A stretch of 64,000 nucleotides of DNA from Malus domestica (GCF_042453785.1 NC_091669.1:18025001-18089000); one strand, 5' to 3'. Shown: positions 34,207 through 46,474, counted from the stretch's first letter. Notes: generated from the sequence alone by a model not told the origin. Numbers and translations: made by a program.

Positions 34207-34839
34207 ATGTCTGGCCTCTCCGACTGTCGTTTTGACTTGAACCTTGGTGAAGAGGCAGTTCCGCCTTCTCCAGACAACATATGGCGCCCATCCTTCATAT
34301 CCCCTACTGGTCCCCTTACCGTTGGGGATTCGATGATGAAAAATGATATGACCGCTGCGGTGGTGGCCCGAAATCTTGTCACTCCCAAAGATAACAGACT
34401 TCTTTCCAAACGATTTGATGAGTTGGCTGTTAAGGATTCTTTGGCTCTCATTGTGCAGTGTGCAGGTTCTGTGTCCAATATGGCCCAACGTCTATTTGCT
34501 CGAACCCGTCAAGTTGAATAATTGGCGGCTGAAGTGATGAGTCTCAAACAGGAGATTAGAGGGCTCAAGCATGAGAATAAACAGTTGCACAAGCTTGCAC
34601 ATAACTATGCTACAAACATGAAGAGGAAGATTGACCAGATGCAGGAATCTGATGGTCATATTTTACTTAATCATCAGAGGTTCGTGGGTTTGTTCCAACA
34701 GTATTTGCCTTCGTCTTCTGGGGCTGTACCGTGTAATGAAGCTCCAAATGATCAACCTCTGATACCTCCTCCTTCTGTGGCTCCACCGACTGCTGAGGCT
34801 CTGCCGACTACTGAGACTTCTCCTAAGCAGCCTTTGTGA
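34207..34839 (+). pseudogene. Antisense coiled-coil ORF in the Athila-like element (one internal stop)
   Basis: One plus-strand frame runs 211 codons from ATG 34207 to TGA 34837-34839, opposite to gag-pol. It is interrupted once, by TAA at 34519-34521. The N-terminal half opens MSGLSDCRFDLNLGEEAVPP and is acidic/proline-rich. After the stop it continues LAAEVMSLKQEIRGLKHENK, a heptad-patterned coiled coil with Leu at a/d positions, then a Pro/Thr/Ala-rich tail (IPPPSVAPPTAEALPTTE). No enzymatic domain was recognised. Downstream, an aaaataaa motif near 34925 could end transcription. With upstream repeats and TATA it forms a complete-looking transcription unit. Antisense ORFs are known in other plant gypsy lineages (Tat), but whether this is related is unknown. 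The single stop suggests recent loss or a readthrough codon. Confidence 0.6.
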
Positions 34840-35086
34840 AGGCTCTCTCTTGTATTTTTCTGCCTCCTGTTCATTTTCAACGAATTTTAATGTAAAATAC
34901 CTTGCATATCTATGAATGTTTCAAAAAATAAACCCACACCAAAAACAATTAAACAAGCAACAAATAAAAATGACAATCATGGCAAAATAAAATTGCAAAA
35001 AAGGGAAGGTTTTTAGGAACGCAAAACATGGGTTGCCTCCCAAGAAGCCCTTTCTTTAACGTCTTGCAGCCAGACGAAATTTCCTT

Positions 35087-38000
35087 CTAAGCTTGGATAG
35101 GGCCCACGGCACTGAGTGGGATTTCTTCCACAATCTGCCCCAAATCACTTTCATAGTATAGCTTCAGGCAATGCCCGTTCACTTTGAATTCATTGCCGTT
35201 CCTTAATCTTTTAACTTGAACTGCACCATGAGGAAAAACATTAGTGACAACAAATGGCCCAATCCACTTAGACCGTAACTTACCAGGGAACAATCGTATA
35301 TGGGAATTGAATAGTATCACTTCCTGTCCAATTGAGAATGTTTTTCTCCGAATCATTTTGTCATGAATTGCCTTTGTTTTCTCCTTGTAAATTCGTGCAT
35401 TCTCATAAGCTTCGTTCAGTATCTCTTCAAGTTCATTCAGTTAGAGCTTCCTATTCATTCCAGCAGCATATAAGTTCAAATTGAATGTTTTCACAGCCCA
35501 GTGCGCTTTGTGCTCCAGTTTCACAGGTAGGTGACACGGCTTGCCGTAGATTAGTTGAAATGGAGACATTCCTAGAGGTGTTTTGTAGGCAGTGCATCAT
35601 CTAAACGCAAGCTCCAATCCTTCCGGTTTGGCCCAACAGTTTTTTCCAAGATTTGCTTGATTTCTCTATTCGAGACTTCGGCTTGGCCACTTGTTTGAGG
35701 GTGGTATGGCGTGGAAACCCGATGCTTCACATTGTACTTTTTAAACAGCGCCTCAATGGTGTGATTGCAAAAGTGGGAGCCTCCATCGCTTATGAACACC
35801 CTCGGCATGCCAAATCTGGAAAAGATGTTAGCCTTGATAAAATCTGCCACCACTTTAGAATCGTTAGTACGGGTGGCTTTGGCTTCCACCCATTTCGACA
35901 CATAATCAACGGCCAGCATAATATAAGTAAAACCATATGAGGGCGGAAAAGGTCCCATGAAATCCATACCCCATACATCAAATATCTCCACATTAAAGAT
36001 GGGGGTTTGCGGCATTTGGTCCTTGGCACCTATTGTACTTGTTCTTTGGCATCTATCACAAGTTATACAAAATGTTCTACCATCCTTAAACAATGTAGAC
36101 CAATAGAAACCACTCTCTAAAACCTTAAGGGCTGTCATTTGGGTGCCAAAATGACCCCCACATGCATAACTATGGCAAAATGCAAGAATTGAATTAAACT
36201 CGGAATTGTGCACACATCTACGAATAATCTGGTCAGGACAATACTTCCACAAATATGGATCATCCCACACATAAAATCGTGCATCATTTTTAAGTTTATC
36301 ATGCTTGTATTTATCTAGAGTGCTAGGAACTTGTTTTGTGACCAAATAATTGACCAAATCAGCATACCAAGGCTCACTTACCTCTAAGGATAGCAATTGC
36401 TCGTCACGGAAGGTCTCTAGAATGGGTAAGGAGTCCTCCTCGTGCACCAAACGGCCGAGGTGGTCAGCCACCACATTTTCACTCCCCTTTTTGTCTCTTA
36501 TTTCAATGTTGAACTCTTGAAGTAGAAGCATCCAACGAATCAGCCTTGGTTTGGCCTCCTTCTTGGTGAGAAGATACTTCAACGCTGCATGGTCAGAATA
36601 TACAATCACTTTAGTGCCAAGTAAGTATGAACGAAATTTATCTAAAGCAAATACAACTTCAAGAAGTTCTTTCTCAATAGTAGAATAATTCAATTGAGCA
36701 TCGTTTAGCGTTCGGGAAGCGTAGTGGATGACATGGGGCTGTTTGTTCCTCATTTGGCCTAAAACAGCACCAATGGCATCATCGGATGCATCACACATTA
36801 GCTCAAATGGAAGGCTCCAATCTGGTGGCATGATGATGGGGGTTGAAGTCAACATGTCCTTGAGGGTTTTGAAAGCAGTCTCACACTCCTTGTTGAACTC
36901 GAAGGCTACTTCCTTTTGGAGTAAACGGCAAAGGGGTTGGGCGATTTTTGAGAAATCCTTTATGAATCTCCTATAAAATCCTGCATGGCCAAGAAAAGAA
37001 CGAACCTCCCTCACAGAAGTGGGAGAGGGTAAGTGACGTACAAGATCTATTTTAGATTTATCAATCTCAATCCCTTTTTCTGATATGATATGCCCCAAAA
37101 CTATACCTTGTTTTACCATAAAATGGCACTTTTCCCAATTCAAGACAAGATTAGTTTCGATGCATCGTTGTAAGATCAAAGTAAGATTATTCAAGCATGC
37201 ATCAAATGAGTCACCAAAAACACTAAAGTCGTCCATAAACACTTCAATGATCTTTTCCACAAATTCTGAGAAAATACTTACCATACACCTTTGGAATGTG
37301 GCTGGTGCGTTGCATAGCCCAAATGGCATGCGTCGATAAGCAAAGGTACCAAAGGGACATGTGAAGGTAGTCTTTTCTTGGTCATCAGGAGCTATCACAA
37401 TCTGATTATACCCCGAATAGCCATTAAGAAAACAATAAAATGAATGACCGGCTAACTTTTCCAACATTTGATCAATAAAGGGCAGCGTGAAGTGATCTTT
37501 TCTTGTCGTAACATTGAGCTTCCGATAGTCAATACAAACTCTCCATCCGGTTTGGATTCGGGTGGGCACAAGCTCATTATCTTCATTTTTTACCACAATG
37601 ACTCCAGACTTCTTAGGAACAACTTAGACCGGCGAGACCTAATGGCTATCAGAAATTGGGTAAATCACTCCACAATCTAGTAGCTTGATGATTTCCTTCT
37701 TCATAACGTCTATTATGGGCGGATTGAGCCGGCGTTGTGCTTCTCTAGATGGTTTGGCTTCTTCTTCCAAGAGTATTCGATGCATGCAAGTGGTAGGGCT
37801 AATTCCCTTAACATCGGCCAATGTCCACCCAATGGCAGTTTTGTATTCCCGAAGCACCCTCACCAACTTGTCCTCCTCTTGTGCAGTGAGTGAAGAAGAG
37901 ATGATGACGGGTAGCGTCTCTTGTTCTCCCAAAAACACATATTTCAAATGGCTCGGCAATAGTTTAAGTTCTAGGGAAGGGGGCTGGATTACAGAAGGAA

Positions 38001-40662
38001 GCAACTTGTTAGTCGAATTGGGAAATGAAATTAGGTTAGGAGACTTACCAATATGCCTTGGATTTGACTCTAGGGCAGCAACCATCTTCACCAATTCTTC
38101 TTGAATAGGCATGGCAAGATGTTCCTTGTTGTTGCCGTGTGCATGCCTAAGTGCTAACCCTTAGTTTTTTAGTCCAATGTTTTGCATGAAAGTCTTTTCA
38201 AGTGCATCCTCACTCAAATCATCAAGGAATTCATGCGCCCAAGAGTCAATCACATCAATAGAGAAACAAGAGTGACCATCATGAGGATATCTCATAGCAT
38301 CAGAAATATTGAAATCAATAACTTCCCCATCAAATTCCATGGTCAATGTTCCCTTGAATACATCTATCTTTGTACGGGCAGTCTTCATGAATGGTCGGCC
38401 AAGTAATATTGGTAATTGAGGGGAATGGTTCGAGTCTTCCATTTCAAGCACGTAGAAGTCCACCGGAAATACTAGGTGATTCACCTGCACTAAAACATCC
38501 TCCAAAACACCCTTTGGATACGCATTAGATCTATCGGCCAGTTGAATGATCACACCATCATTTTTTAATTCTCCTAAGTTCATAGATGCATATATTGAAT
38601 AAGGCATGACATTTATTGATGCACCTAGATCTAACATGGCATATTCAAAGCGAGTATTTCCTATAACATAAGGAATTGTAAAACTGCCTGGATCTTTGCA
38701 CTTAGGAGGTAATTTTCGTTGCAACATAGCTGAGACATTCTCACTTACCCTTACCACCTCTTTGTTTGAAGCCCTCTTCCTTGTAGTGCACAGTTCTTTC
38801 AGGAACTTAGCATACTTGGGGACTTGTTTAATTGCATCTATAAGTGGAATGTTGACTTGCACATTTCTGAATGTGTCAAGGATGTCTTTGTCACTCTCAT
38901 CCTTCTTTGATTGCATAAACCTGCGAGGAAAGGGTGCATTGGTTGGAATAGAATTAGAAGTCATGGAATTTGAGCCCAACTTACCTTTGGTGGTCGAATT
39001 ATGATGTGTAAGTGGTTGCGGCAAAGATTGCTCAATCCTTGCCGAGGGCAGACCTTGGTCTTTCTCCTCAGATTGCATCTTTTCGTCCTCCTTTTGATTG
39101 GATTTAGATGGGCTGAGATCAGATTCAGCTTCTTTTCCATTTCGCAAGGTGATGGCTTTGGCAGATTCGAAGCCTCCCTTTGGATTTACATCCGTCGAAC
39201 TAGGTAACTTACCTGGTTCTCTACTAAATTGCCCTATGAACTCAGCCATTTGTCTCATTTGTCTCTTTAATTCAGTCACCTCTCGAGCTTGATTTTGCAC
39301 TTCCTTGGCGTAATTGTGCATATCCTTGGTTTGATTTTCCTGACCCTTAGCCAACGTAGTTAGTAACTGAATAACTTGAGCATTATCAAAAAATGAACCT
39401 AAGTTATTTTGGGCAGGTTGTGTTTGGGGTTGTGCGGGTGCATACGGCCTTTGATAGTATCCCAGAGGTTGCTATCTGAATGCACTTTGTTGTTTGGTTT
39501 GTTGGGGCTCCCTCCATTTGAAATTTGGATGATCTCTCCAACCTGGATTGTATGTATTTGAGAACGGATCATTCCTTGGTTGGTTTTGACTCCCAAAACC
39601 CACGGTGTTGGCAGATTCCCACCCTCCGTTCTCGATCAATTGAGGGTAATTATCCGTGAGATGTCCATTCATTGAGCACACGCCACAAACAGCTACACTT
39701 TGTTCTTTTCGTTTTTCAACCATCTGTGAAAGAAGAGTAGTAAGATTAGCCATTTGATTTTGAAGTTCGGAAATATCATTTACCTCATTAACTTGTTGCT
39801 GCCGTGGGTTGTCTCTTTGACCAACGTGTTCATATTGTTGAGCATTCAATGCTCGATTAGCAATTAAGGTCTTGGCAGCCATGGGTGTTTTGTCCACCAA
39901 AGTTCCTCCTGCTGAGGCGTCTAGCATTTGGCGTTCAATTGGTAGAAGCCCTTGGTAGAAATATTGAAGAAGAAGCTCCTCCTTCATCTGGTGCTGTGGA
40001 CATGAAGCAACAAGGGTTTTAAAACGCTCATAGTAAGTGGGAAAGGATTCACCTTGGTTTTGCCGAATGTCACTAATCCTTTTGCGTAGTAGAATGACTC
40101 GAGAAGTTAGGAAAAAATTCTCCAAAAATGCCCGTTTCATACTCTCTCATGATGTGACAGTTCCGGGGGCTAGCTCATACAACCAATCTTTAGCCTTTTC
40201 TAAGAGAGAACAGGGAAAAGCCTTCATTTCCAGAATGCTCCCATCAACATTCACAGGGGTCATGCTCGAACAAACAACCTCGAACTCCTTCAAATGTTTA
40301 TTAGGATCTTCCATGGACAACCTATGGAACTTAGGAATATGGTGCAATAAACTGGACTTTAATTCGAACTCGTCGGTCTTGTTTTGGGCCGCCCTTGGAT
40401 ATTGAATGCATAAAGGTAGAGCATTGTCCAATCCCGAAGCGGAAAGCTCCTTAATTGTTCGATTGTCTACTGCCATATCTTGGGCTTCTTCAAAAGTCCT
40501 TGTCGTGGCCTCCTCTTGCTCTTCTACTTTGTCTTCTTCAAGATCTGGTGCAGGTTGAGATAGTTGGGGATCTTGTTGATTCCTTGCTCGTCTCAAAGTT
40601 CGTTCAAAATCGTCGTCAAAGTCAAAGATGTGCTTATGAACAGGTTGAGAACTTCGAGTCAT
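35087..40662 (-). pseudogene. Athila-like gag-pro-pol polyprotein, multiply stopped
   Basis: A single minus-strand frame runs from ATG 40662 (MTRSSQPVHKHIFDFDDDFE) to 35572. It contains gag (IPKFHRLSMEDPNKHLKEFE; CGVCSMNGHLTDNYP, an altered zinc-knuckle-like motif with CxxC but no final Cys), aspartic protease (MLDLGASINVMPYSIYAS), and RT ([29 protein letters not shown], the active-site F/YxDD box). RNase H ([18 protein letters not shown]) and integrase follow (zinc-finger [10 protein letters not shown] … CDRCQR; core [14 protein letters not shown] and DGGSHFCN). In-frame stops lie at 40147-40149, 39472-39474, 38161-38163, 37639-37641 and 37624-37626. A short deletion near 35590 shifts the frame, and the integrase C-terminus continues to 35087 with one more stop at 35441-35443. 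The element cannot make its own proteins. Confidence 0.92.
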
Positions 40663-40763
40663 AAACCACCTAAAACAAGAAAACAAGTAAAATCAACAAC
40701 TAGGAACAAAAACACATGAAAATAAACAAAAAGAAACAATAAGGGATTAGCAAAGTTGCTAAA

Positions 40764-40786
40764 CCCCAGCAACGACGCCAAAAACT
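40764..40786 (-). other. Primer-binding region of the Athila-like element
   Basis: On the minus strand the sequence after the 5' LTR reads agtttttggcgtcgttgctg followed by ggg. This resembles the TTTGGCGCCGTTGCCGGGG stretch seen at the same position in Athila/Tat-group elements. The exact priming tRNA is not assigned. Confidence 0.6.
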
Positions 40787-42831
40787 TGATGCGAAAATTA
40801 TCTTAACACACAAATTTAACCCTCTTTTGACAACTGTAGTATAAGTATAAGTAGGGATCATTCTAGACTGGGGATTAGGAGGGCTTGCTAATAACCTCTA
40901 AATTGACTCAAAAACATAAAACTAAACTTAAAAATACTTAACAAGACTCACAAGATTTAAAGCAAACTTTAAAATACTCAAAACAGCTTAAAACAACTAA
41001 ATAAACTTAAACTAGACACTAGGAATGACTTTGGACAAAAATTGACTTTTACTTGAATCAAAACATTTAAAAACACAAATTAAAACAGATTCTAACTAAT
41101 TAGACACACTAAAGTAAAGGGGGATTGAGTTTTGGACGAAGTTGAAACAAACAAACAAGTACGAAAAACTAGATAGATTGTAAAACAAATTTGAGAAATA
41201 AGATGATGGATGGGATAGCTAGAGGCTTTTCTCCACACATGACATGTATGCAAATAACTCGATTTCCAGTTACTACTTCATTAAATTATGAACAACAATG
41301 CTCCAAATTAACCGTGACATCACTAGTTAACTCTCAGATTTTCCTTGTTTTATTGGATTGGATGACATCATTCTACAACCCAAAACATTCTTCAAAAGTT
41401 CCCTACATGACATCATAATAGAGATACAATCAAAAATCATTACATTTAATGAAAATCATAAGCATTGACAAAGCACTTGCAACTATGACATCATATCGCT
41501 TATGCTAGGAATTGAACTTAACACGATCGTTTATAAACGACCTTCACTACATGTGAATATAAGTTTGTAACGATTATGTGAAACTTCCTTATATTCTAGC
41601 AACGGATTTATGCATGCCAATTAAGTGTCGACCCTTAATTAACAAATACAAATAAGTTATCAATCAAATAGTTAAGCCAATTGCATTCACGATTCAAGAG
41701 TTCATAACTGGAATTTATCAAATTATATTGCACACATAATCATGGCTTTGAAATCACCCCTAGCCAAGAGGGGTTTAGCCACTCATATTTACAACAAAAC
41801 GAAAGGAAATGAATTTAAACATTATACACAAAAGAAAGAAAACACCTAAACGCTCCAACGATCCAAGTTGGACAGCAAGCACGTCTAAGCACTTTCCTTC
41901 CCTTCCTTTGCTACGACACAAGGTGTTGGTGAGTGTTTGAAGGTTTGTTTGTATGGAGGAATGGATGTGAAGATGAATGGATGTGTTTGGATGAAGGTTG
42001 TGTTGAAATGGGAGTGAATGATCTAACCAAGTATGAACTCCATTTATGTTACACACACTTCCTTTTATAGAGGAAGTGCAAGGCAAAGCATGGGTAAAAT
42101 GGAGTGGTGTTGAAATAATTCAAAGGTGAAAGTGGAGTAATAATGCAAAGCATGGGTAAAATGGAGTGGTGTTGAAATGATTCAAAGGTGAAAGTGAAGT
42201 AATGATGCAAAGCATGAGGGGTAAAATGGAGTGGTGTTGAAATGATTCAAAGGTGAAAGTGAAGTAATGATGCAAAGCATGAGTAAAATGGAGTGGTGTT
42301 GAAATGATTCAAAGGTGAAAGTGAAGTAATGATGCAAAGCATGGGTAAAATGGAGTGGTGTTGAAATGAGTCAAGGGTTAAGGTGGAGTGATGATTGATG
42401 CAAGAAATTTGGAATGATGGAAGGAACAAGGGTGGTGCAAGGTAATGAGTGAATGAAATAGACAAGGAATGTTGTTGGAACTTAGGGACATTGAGGATTA
42501 GGAAAGATTAAATCAAAATAAGGTAATCTTGACTCATGTTTCTTCTTTGGTTGCTGAGCTCTTTGTCCTTTTTAAATTAATTCTTCTTTCTCTTTAACAC
42601 ATTCCTAGCCTCTTTAGTCTTCAATTTCGTCCATCTACTTAGCTCCAAGGATGTGTTATTTATTCCAAGCCCAAAACTGCTCCAAAAAGCTTCAAAATGC
42701 ACCTTCTTGCATACTTTGTCCTTAGAACCTGAAATTGCACGAAAATGACTTTAAACACTAAAACAACTAAGGAATAACAACATAAATGCATGAGAACAAG
42801 CTAACTCAGTCGCATAAATATGCTCCTATCA
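40787..42831 (-). repeat. 5' LTR of the Athila-like element (2,045 bp)
   Basis: This is the full-length LTR, with ends TGATAGGAGC and TTTTCGCATCA on the minus strand. It contains the 62-bp tandem repeat at 42084-42397 and no ORF of interest. Confidence 0.9.
42084..42397. repeat. 62-bp tandem repeat within the 5' LTR, about five units
   Basis: Units begin caaagcatg at 42084, 42146, 42208, 42273 and 42335 (spacings 62, 62, 65, 62). The third has a 3-bp insertion (gaggggt). The 3' LTR holds only two units (30520 and 30582). Difference in copy number between LTRs of one element implies change after insertion. Confidence 0.9.
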
Positions 42832-43359
42832 CACATCCCGACCCAGGATGTCCACTAGGAATCCGAATCAAGTTATGCTGGCCGACACCTGGAAGGTGAC
42901 GAAGCCATAAATTGTGATGATGCGGAAAAATGTGAATAAATTTAAATCTAATAGTGCCTAAAAACCAGAGTGCGTTGGTGAGCAGGAATGAACCCACTTC
43001 ACACGTGACGTTAGAGCATAAGTAAGTACAGTATAGTGGATTGAGAATAATACCATCAAAAGAAATCTCCAATACTAAAATTTGTCATGAATCCTCGTCG
43101 ATAAGAAAGCTCAGCTAATAAAACCTGGAGAGTGAAAACAAAACAAGGGTGAGTGGCCCTGGAAATAAAATCTTAATAGAAGCCTTCTAAAACGTTATAA
43201 CCCCTCGCTGCAACACCTGTATAGTTTCCAGAAAAATCATACCACGTATCAATGTGAAATCCAAAGTATATCAACAGTAAATCCATAAATATACCACAAC
43301 ACAGCATCTTATCAGCAATATAAATAATCATGTGATCAATAATCTATATTAGCACGCAA

Positions 43360-43703
43360 GTCGGAGTCACCTAATGTGACCTGTACGACTAAACCTATAG
43401 CTCATCAATCAATGCTAGCACATAAGTCGGAGTCACCTATAGTGACATGTACGACTCCTCCACATCTCATCAATCAATGCTAGCACATTAGTCGGAGTCA
43501 CCTATAGTGACTTGTACGACTCATATCAGAGTTGCCTATATAGCTCATCTACCAATTCCTGCACACGAGTCGGAACCACTTAATGTGGCATGTACGACAG
43601 GCTGGGTGTAAATAAATACACTCAAATGCTACGATCACGTGAAGCTGTGCAAAGATTCGCAAGTCACCTACGAGTCGAAACCACCTAATGTGGTTTGTAC
43701 GAC
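43360..43703. repeat. Five 30-bp hairpin-forming repeats in the 2.4-kb LTR
   Basis: Units at 43360-43389, 43426-43455, 43491-43520, 43569-43598 and 43674-43703 share gtcg…tgtacgac ends and an inner inverted repeat. That inner repeat is agtcac…gtgac in units 1-3 and accac…gtgg in units 4-5. Stem bases have changed in pairs between units, so pairing is kept while sequence changes. Unit spacing is 65-105 bp. Confidence 0.75.
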
Positions 43704-45248
43704 AGGCTAACACCTGCCTTGGATCCAATGTGAGCGTGTGGTGCAGGAGGTGAATGATCACGTGAAGGCTAGGCCCTACCTCGGGCGGAGCACTAACACC
43801 AGGGTGCAAGACAATGAGCTATAAATACATCTCAACACAATCATACTCACTACCATTAATATACTCACTTGAAGCTTATCGGGGCATCCGCAGCGTCATA
43901 TGGCATAAGCACTTTAACGTCCCAACATTCTTAATCAGAACTAAACCCAGTGATAGACCAGAATAAAATCATGGTTAATCTCTACACTGTTAATCATCAT
44001 AACTTCTTTCCTTAAAGAAACCAAGTACCCTATTAAATTTGGATTGTTTTATGACTGCATATAATTGTCTTGTTAGACTGCCTATGTACCATCAAATGGG
44101 ATCAAACCATTCGTAGTTCAACTTAGTACGTCAAAGCATTCACAGTCATTATATGTAGGTAATATGCATATAGATATGCCCTAATGCAATCTAACACTCA
44201 ACCATATCCTAGTATCTTAGACTATATAAATATATGTATGACATCGCATAAATATACATAAATCAAATTAAAAGCGTTTGCAGAATTATCAATCATATAT
44301 ATATACGATAAAAGGAAAAGACCCACTTACCTCAGGTCCGTGCTATGACTCCCTAACACGAATATCAAGACATCACGAATCATCGTCGCCTAGAACAATT
44401 ATCAAATCACGTCTCAGAGTTTATAACAATAGAACACATAATTTATGTAAAACACATCCCTACGTAATTCAATCCGGAAGATCCGCAACACTCAAATCCG
44501 AGAAAGGCTCCAATTTCACTCAAACCCGCCGGAACCCTAAAATGGGTGAACTTCGATTCTCCTTCCTCAGTGTTCCAACGCCCCTACAACCAATTGGGTC
44601 TTGTTCCTGGGTCCAAGGGGAGTTAGTTAAGGGTGGTGGTGGGTGGTGAAACTCGCCAGATTGAAGGAATCATCGTCGAAACCTCACGGGTCACCCCCAC
44701 GGTTTTACACGGTTTTGGCCTAAAAAATCTTCAAATTTAGATGGAGATAGAAGATGGGGTATTGTGGAATAGGTTGCAGGTGAGGGATGGGTCAAAATCA
44801 CCTTAAAATTGGTGGAAATGGCCGGAATCAGAACCGGGTCGCCGTCGGTTTTGTCTGCATGGATGAGTATCGACGGGAAGGGATGGGGACAATTCCCCTT
44901 TTTCTCATTGGCTGATGCATTTTCCTCATTGGCTGATGCCTTTCTCCTTCCTTAACATTAATTAGTCAGTTTTCCCACAAGGTGGGAGTTTAACACTTTA
45001 TAATTTAAAATATAAATAATCAATTTCAAACGTCTGTAACTATACCGTTATAATCTGGATTCGCAAACGGCTTTCGCCTATGCGTTCGTACCAACGAGTA
45101 CTACACAAATACGTTAAAAGAATAAGTCTTACGTTTCTCTAGACGATGGTCAATGCAAGTCAAAGTCCTTGCCTCTAGGGTATTTTCGTGAATTCCCTCG
45201 ATTAAAATAAATAAAAACGTAAATTTAGGAACGGGTTGTCACAACTAA

Positions 45249-46465
45249 GGACCTTGATCAAAACGTAAAAAGAAATATGGGTTTAATCAATGCAATAGAA
45301 GAAATAGGAATGAGAACCTAATTTCTCCTAAAATTAAACTAGTAAAAGAAAACAAATTAACAAAGAATTGTCGACGACTCTATATGAAAACCCTCTAATT
45401 ATTAACTATATATTTGGGCGTCTCTATGATCATGAACAACAACAAAATTTCATTAGGTTTTTTACTCCAATATGATTCTTGATAAGGAAGTAGGTTAAGG
45501 TCATATGTTGGAGTAAGTCCATCCCTATCCAAACTATATATGTACCTCATGTTGGTACATCTAGAACAACCTTCATTTTTGACCCACCCTTGGAAGTTAG
45601 AAGCAACGAGAAAATTACATTAGAAAATTAGACACTATGGTCCAATGCATGGTGACTCAGTAACGTACGTGGGTGGGTGGGTAGCTTAAAGGATGTAGAG
45701 CTTATCCTCTTTTGTTCGTACCGTATAACATAAGTCAATAATTTCAAACCATGTGTGAGAAGATAAGAATCTGTTGGATAAGGCAATGTATGAAAAGGAA
45801 ACAACCAAGGCAATGCGTAACTTCAATAAGCATGATTTTTAATTTTATTAAAAAAAAAAAATTGGGAGACAGGTGGAGTGCATGGATTCTTGCATGGTGT
45901 CTAGATTAGCTAGTGGTCCATATTTGTACCCATAATTAAAAATAAGAAAAATTATCAATTGCATCTTCCATTTATTTTTTAACAATATTTGCATTCATGT
46001 CTCATTCATTGCGAATAATGTATCTTCATCGTATAACTTTTTGTATAATTAGAATAGTTAAATTTCTTAATCTTCATTTAATTATTTTCCACAAAATTTA
46101 AATTAGAGATCGTTTAGTTGTTTGAATGTTTCAAATAAATATATAGACTAGGGTTCATGAATATGTTATTTGGTACTCACACTACCTATTTGTTCCATAT
46201 ATTTGGATGCATAAACAATATTTGATCTGAATATTTTTTTTGTAGAAATAATTTTCAAATGTAGAATAGGAATTTTGATTATAAAATATATATGGTGGAG
46301 ATATGTTAATCGCAAAGGTTTGAAGTATTATCCTTTCTATTTTTTAGAATTTAAAGCCATTGTATGTGTTGCCTCCTTACCTAAAACTCATAGAATTTCC
46401 ATGTAATCACCTGTCATAGGTATGCACTTTTATAGGAAGCAAGCAATCTAATCCACAAACTCTTT
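45249..46465. other. AT-rich intergenic region upstream of OXS3-like gene
   Basis: No gene or complete element is seen. The segment should contain the distal promoter of the gene at 46831. Confidence 0.35.
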
Positions 46466-46474
46466 ATGAAAATG

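Larger units (their letters stand above)
29908..42831 (-). mobile_element. Athila-like Ty3/gypsy retrotransposon (12.9 kb)
   Basis: Both termini are TGATGCG…CTATCA on the plus strand (minus: TGATAGGAGC … TTTTCGCATCA). A perfect 5-bp TSD, cacat, flanks it (29903-29907 and 42832-42836). The minus-strand order is 5' LTR, primer site, gag, protease, RT, RNase H, integrase, then a long 3' region (31091-35086) and 3' LTR. The protease signature DLGASINVMP and the RNase H/linker wording [20 protein letters not shown] are typical of plant Athila-group elements. The polyprotein frame has several stops and one deletion, so it is not autonomous. In place of an obvious env-like ORF, the 3' region has a plus-strand gene-like unit (33620-34935). 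Confidence 0.92.
29900..45243 (-). mobile_element. ~2.4-kb solo LTR, split near its end by the Athila-like element
   Basis: Removing the gypsy insertion joins 29900-29907 to 42837-45243. On the minus strand it begins TGTGACAACCCG (45243) and ends CGGGATGTGTCA (29900), with TG…CA ends. Flanks are actag (29895-29899) and actaa (45244-45248), a 5-bp TSD with one mismatch. No gag or pol of its own is seen, so it is a solo LTR of an unidentified (probably gypsy) family. It contains the hairpin repeats at 43360-43703. The ORF at 44278-44649 (+) within it is not recognisable. Confidence 0.7.

Noticed and set aside
43360-43703. Evenly spaced short repeats suggesting a CRISPR-like array
   Set aside because: This is plant LTR sequence, spacers are related rather than unique, and plants have no CRISPR systems.
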